Assembly (NCBI GenBank): GCA_024684665.1 | Contig: JAIKWN010000274.1 | Span: 1-42,082, forward strand | DNA: 42,082 nucleotides | Direction: 5' to 3' | Source of the DNA: Clostridiales bacterium | GTDB lineage: Bacteria > Bacillota_A > Clostridia > Christensenellales > Aristaeellaceae | Shown here: piece after piece, positions 40,795 to 42,082 of the stretch | Layout of the letters: each line of letters opens with the position of its first letter | Numbering within the stretch: the first letter of the stretch is position 1 | The notes under the pieces: model-generated | Seen by the model: the letters and a program-made list of their open reading frames with translations, nothing else | Told to the model about the DNA's origin: nothing | The model's database searches: none | Position numbers and translations under genes: made by a program

Positions 40795-40908
40795 CCCCTC
40801 TCCGCCCCTTCGGGGCGCCTCTCCCGGTAGGAGAGGCAAGCCGCAAAACTCCCTCTGGCCCCCCTCCGGGGGAGCTGTCAGCGCAGCTGACTTAGGGGGC
40901 TCACTCCA
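40795..40908. repeat. Cluster of extragenic palindromes
   Basis: Five short hairpins sit side by side in the gap between the GH94 stop and alaX: GCCCC-TTC-GGGGC-like (40804-40816), GCCTCTCC/GGAGAGGC (40817-40837), CCCCC-TCC-GGGGG (about 40860-40872), and GTCAGC/GCTGAC (40877-40891), with ACTCCCT and AGGGGGCTCACTCC flanks. This pattern resembles the repetitive extragenic palindromes scattered through many gut clostridial genomes. The GH94 stop codon lies in its right edge. Copy number elsewhere cannot be checked here. Confidence 0.75.
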
Positions 40909-42082
40909 CTATACAAATGACTTCGTGCTCTGCGGGGACAGCGTCCGCCGGGATCAGCGCATCCGGAAGTGCCTTTCCGTCCAGCGTCAGCGTCACTTTC
41001 CCCTTTTCGTCTCCAGAGCGGTTTTCGATGCGAATACGGTAAACGCTGTCCCGGAACTTTCGTGTCACAGAAACCTCCGTGAGCTCCTTCGGCAGGCAGG
41101 GATCTATACGGAGCCCGTCGTAGTCCGGTTTGATGCCCAATATCCCCTGGGAAACCGCGACAAAACTCCAGGCCGCTGTGCCTGTGAGCCAGGAGTTTTT
41201 CGCCTCGCCGAACCGGGGTGCATACGGTCCGGCCACCATCTGGCTGTAGACATAAGGCTCCGTTCGGTGCAGTTTCTGGTCTTCAATATACGTCGGACAG
41301 GTGCGCCGGTAGAGGTCGAAGGCGCGTCCGCCGTGTCCCAGTTTCGCCTGCGCAAGCACGACCCAAGGATTGTTGTGGCAGAAGATGCCGCCGTTCTCCT
41401 TGTATCCAGGCGGATAGGAGCTAATTTCGCCAAGCTCCTCGTGATAGCGCGTATAGGGCGGCGTCAGGATGGCTATGCCGTGTTCGCTCAAGAGCCTCGC
41501 GTCCACGCTGTCCAATGCCCGCTGCGCGTATCCTTCATTCACGCCTACACCCGCCATGACGGCAAAACCCTGGGGCTCGATATAGATCTGGCCTTCTTCG
41601 CATTCCCGTGATCCGACTTTATGCCCGAAAGCGTCATAGGCGCGGACAAACCATTCCCCGTCCCAGCCGTCCGACAGAATCGCCCGCTCCATATCCGTCC
41701 GCAGCACGGGAATACGATCCGCCTCCTCCGCCATGCCGCAGATCCGGCAGAGGTGCTCGTACTCCGGTGCCGCTGCGCAGAACATGGCAGCGATGAAGAC
41801 GGATTCCGCTACGCCGGACTCAAAATTTGCCGTTGTCTGGAAGCTCTCCCCAGGGGTTTTCGAGAAGCAGTTGAGGTTCAGACAGTCATTCCAGTCCGCC
41901 CGACCGATGAGCGGCAGGCCGTGGGGGCCCAAATGCTCGAGAGTATAATAGAAGCTGCGTGAGAGATGCTCCATCAGGGGTTCCGCAAGCGATTCATCGT
42001 TGTCGAAGGGCACCTGCTCCTGCAGGATGGAAACGTCTCCCGTCTCCTTGATATAAGCGGCTGTCCCCAGGATCAGCCAGAG
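40901..42082 (-). CDS. GH94 glycoside phosphorylase, cellobiose-phosphorylase-like (C-terminal part; 5' end outside window)
   Basis: The visible 393 residues are the C-terminal part of a roughly 800-residue GH94 enzyme, which cleaves a beta-glucosidic disaccharide with phosphate to give glucose-1-phosphate. The frame is open to the window edge. Motifs: [17 protein letters not shown] with the catalytic Asp (about 63 in the visible part), [39 protein letters not shown] and [11 protein letters not shown]. The [14 protein letters not shown] form is the one of cellobiose phosphorylases rather than chitobiose phosphorylases. The stop is at 40903-40901, inside the edge of the palindromic repeats. 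No signal peptide can be judged. Confidence 0.88.
   Translation of the reverse strand, partial: LWLILGTAAYIKETGDVSILQEQVPFDNDESLAEPLMEHLSRSFYYTLEHLGPHGLPLIGRADWNDCLNLNCFSKTPGESFQTTANFESGVAESVFIAAMFCAAAPEYEHLCRICGMAEEADRIPVLRTDMERAILSDGWDGEWFVRAYDAFGHKVGSRECEEGQIYIEPQGFAVMAGVGVNEGYAQRALDSVDARLLSEHGIAILTPPYTRYHEELGEISSYPPGYKENGGIFCHNNPWVVLAQAKLGHGGRAFDLYRRTCPTYIEDQKLHRTEPYVYSQMVAGPYAPRFGEAKNSWLTGTAAWSFVAVSQGILGIKPDYDGLRIDPCLPKELTEVSVTRKFRDSVYRIRIENRSGDEKGKVTLTLDGKALPDALIPADAVPAEHEVICIVE

Noticed and set aside
40795..40908. CRISPR array
   Set aside because: The hairpins differ from one another and are not evenly spaced direct repeats; no cas gene is nearby.
1..42082. Insertion sequence, prophage or integrated element
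   Set aside because: No transposase, integrase or phage gene was recognised, and the tRNA genes show no duplicated 3' ends downstream that would mark an attachment site.

Overview
The window reads as chromosomal DNA of a Gram-positive (monoderm) member of the Bacillota, most likely a GC-rich clostridium from a gut or rumen-like habitat. The reasons are gene families and signals rather than a database match: the Asp23/YloU-FakA-RecG neighbourhood, a YtrA-type GntR/ABC operon, a feoA-feoA-feoB locus with a small Cys-tailed Feo partner, class A-type promoters carrying the Gram-positive TRTG extended -10 motif, AGGAGG ribosome sites, and exported proteins with signal peptides but no outer-membrane machinery. 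Genus is not assigned. No insertion sequence, prophage, CRISPR array or rRNA was seen.

Layout. 1-1.6 kb: the 3' half of a Tyr-like tRNA, tRNA-Leu(CAG), a terminator, then argG behind a promoter overlapped by two tandem arginine-repressor boxes. 1.6-8.4 kb (minus strand): recG, fakA and an Asp23-family gene; then a divergent 41-codon membrane-protein gene on plus; then miaA and an M18 aminopeptidase. A tRNA-Leu(TAA) with its own promoter and terminator follows. 8.7-17.8 kb (minus): an eight-gene cell-surface polysaccharide operon (GT2, GT4, GT4, O-antigen-ligase-like protein, GT2, initiating sugar transferase) whose last two genes encode exported CHAP proteins, one fused to an L,D-transpeptidase. 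17.9-20.3 kb (minus): a large secreted protein of unknown function. 20.4-25.6 kb (plus): a membrane-anchored UDP-sugar 4,6-dehydratase, UDP-galactopyranose mutase, an unrecognised 340-residue protein and a sugar isomerase/epimerase-like TIM barrel. 25.7-28.4 kb: a secreted thermolysin-family protease.

28.5-31.9 kb (minus): a GntR-ATPase-permease operon whose operator matches the YtrA repressor site as I recall it. 32.0-34.0 kb (minus): a MATE transporter and a NadD-like nucleotidyltransferase. 34.1-36.2 kb (plus): a YdcF/DUF218 membrane protein and a ribokinase-like kinase. 36.3-39.6 kb (plus): an iron(II) uptake operon, feoA-feoA-feoB plus a 57-residue Cys-rich partner, with DtxR-type operators (TTAG-N6-CTAA) in the promoter and again before feoB. 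39.6-42.1 kb (minus): a long-form AlaX editing protein, a cluster of extragenic palindromes, and the C-terminal part of a cellobiose-phosphorylase-like GH94 enzyme running off the window.

How it fits together. The central 17 kb is a surface-glycan locus: nucleotide-sugar supply (dehydratase, Galf mutase) faces one way, chain assembly and ligation face the other, and wall-remodelling enzymes ride at the end of the assembly operon. No flippase (Wzx) or chain-length regulator is visible. Three operators (arginine, YtrA-like, iron) are readable directly from sequence and are the best supported regulatory predictions. No gene-free stretch exceeds about 300 bases. I did not find a clearly new multi-gene defence or mobile system; the most unusual items are the CHAP/L,D-transpeptidase fusion at the end of a glycan operon, the unknown secreted and cytosolic proteins of the glycan region, and the readable operators.
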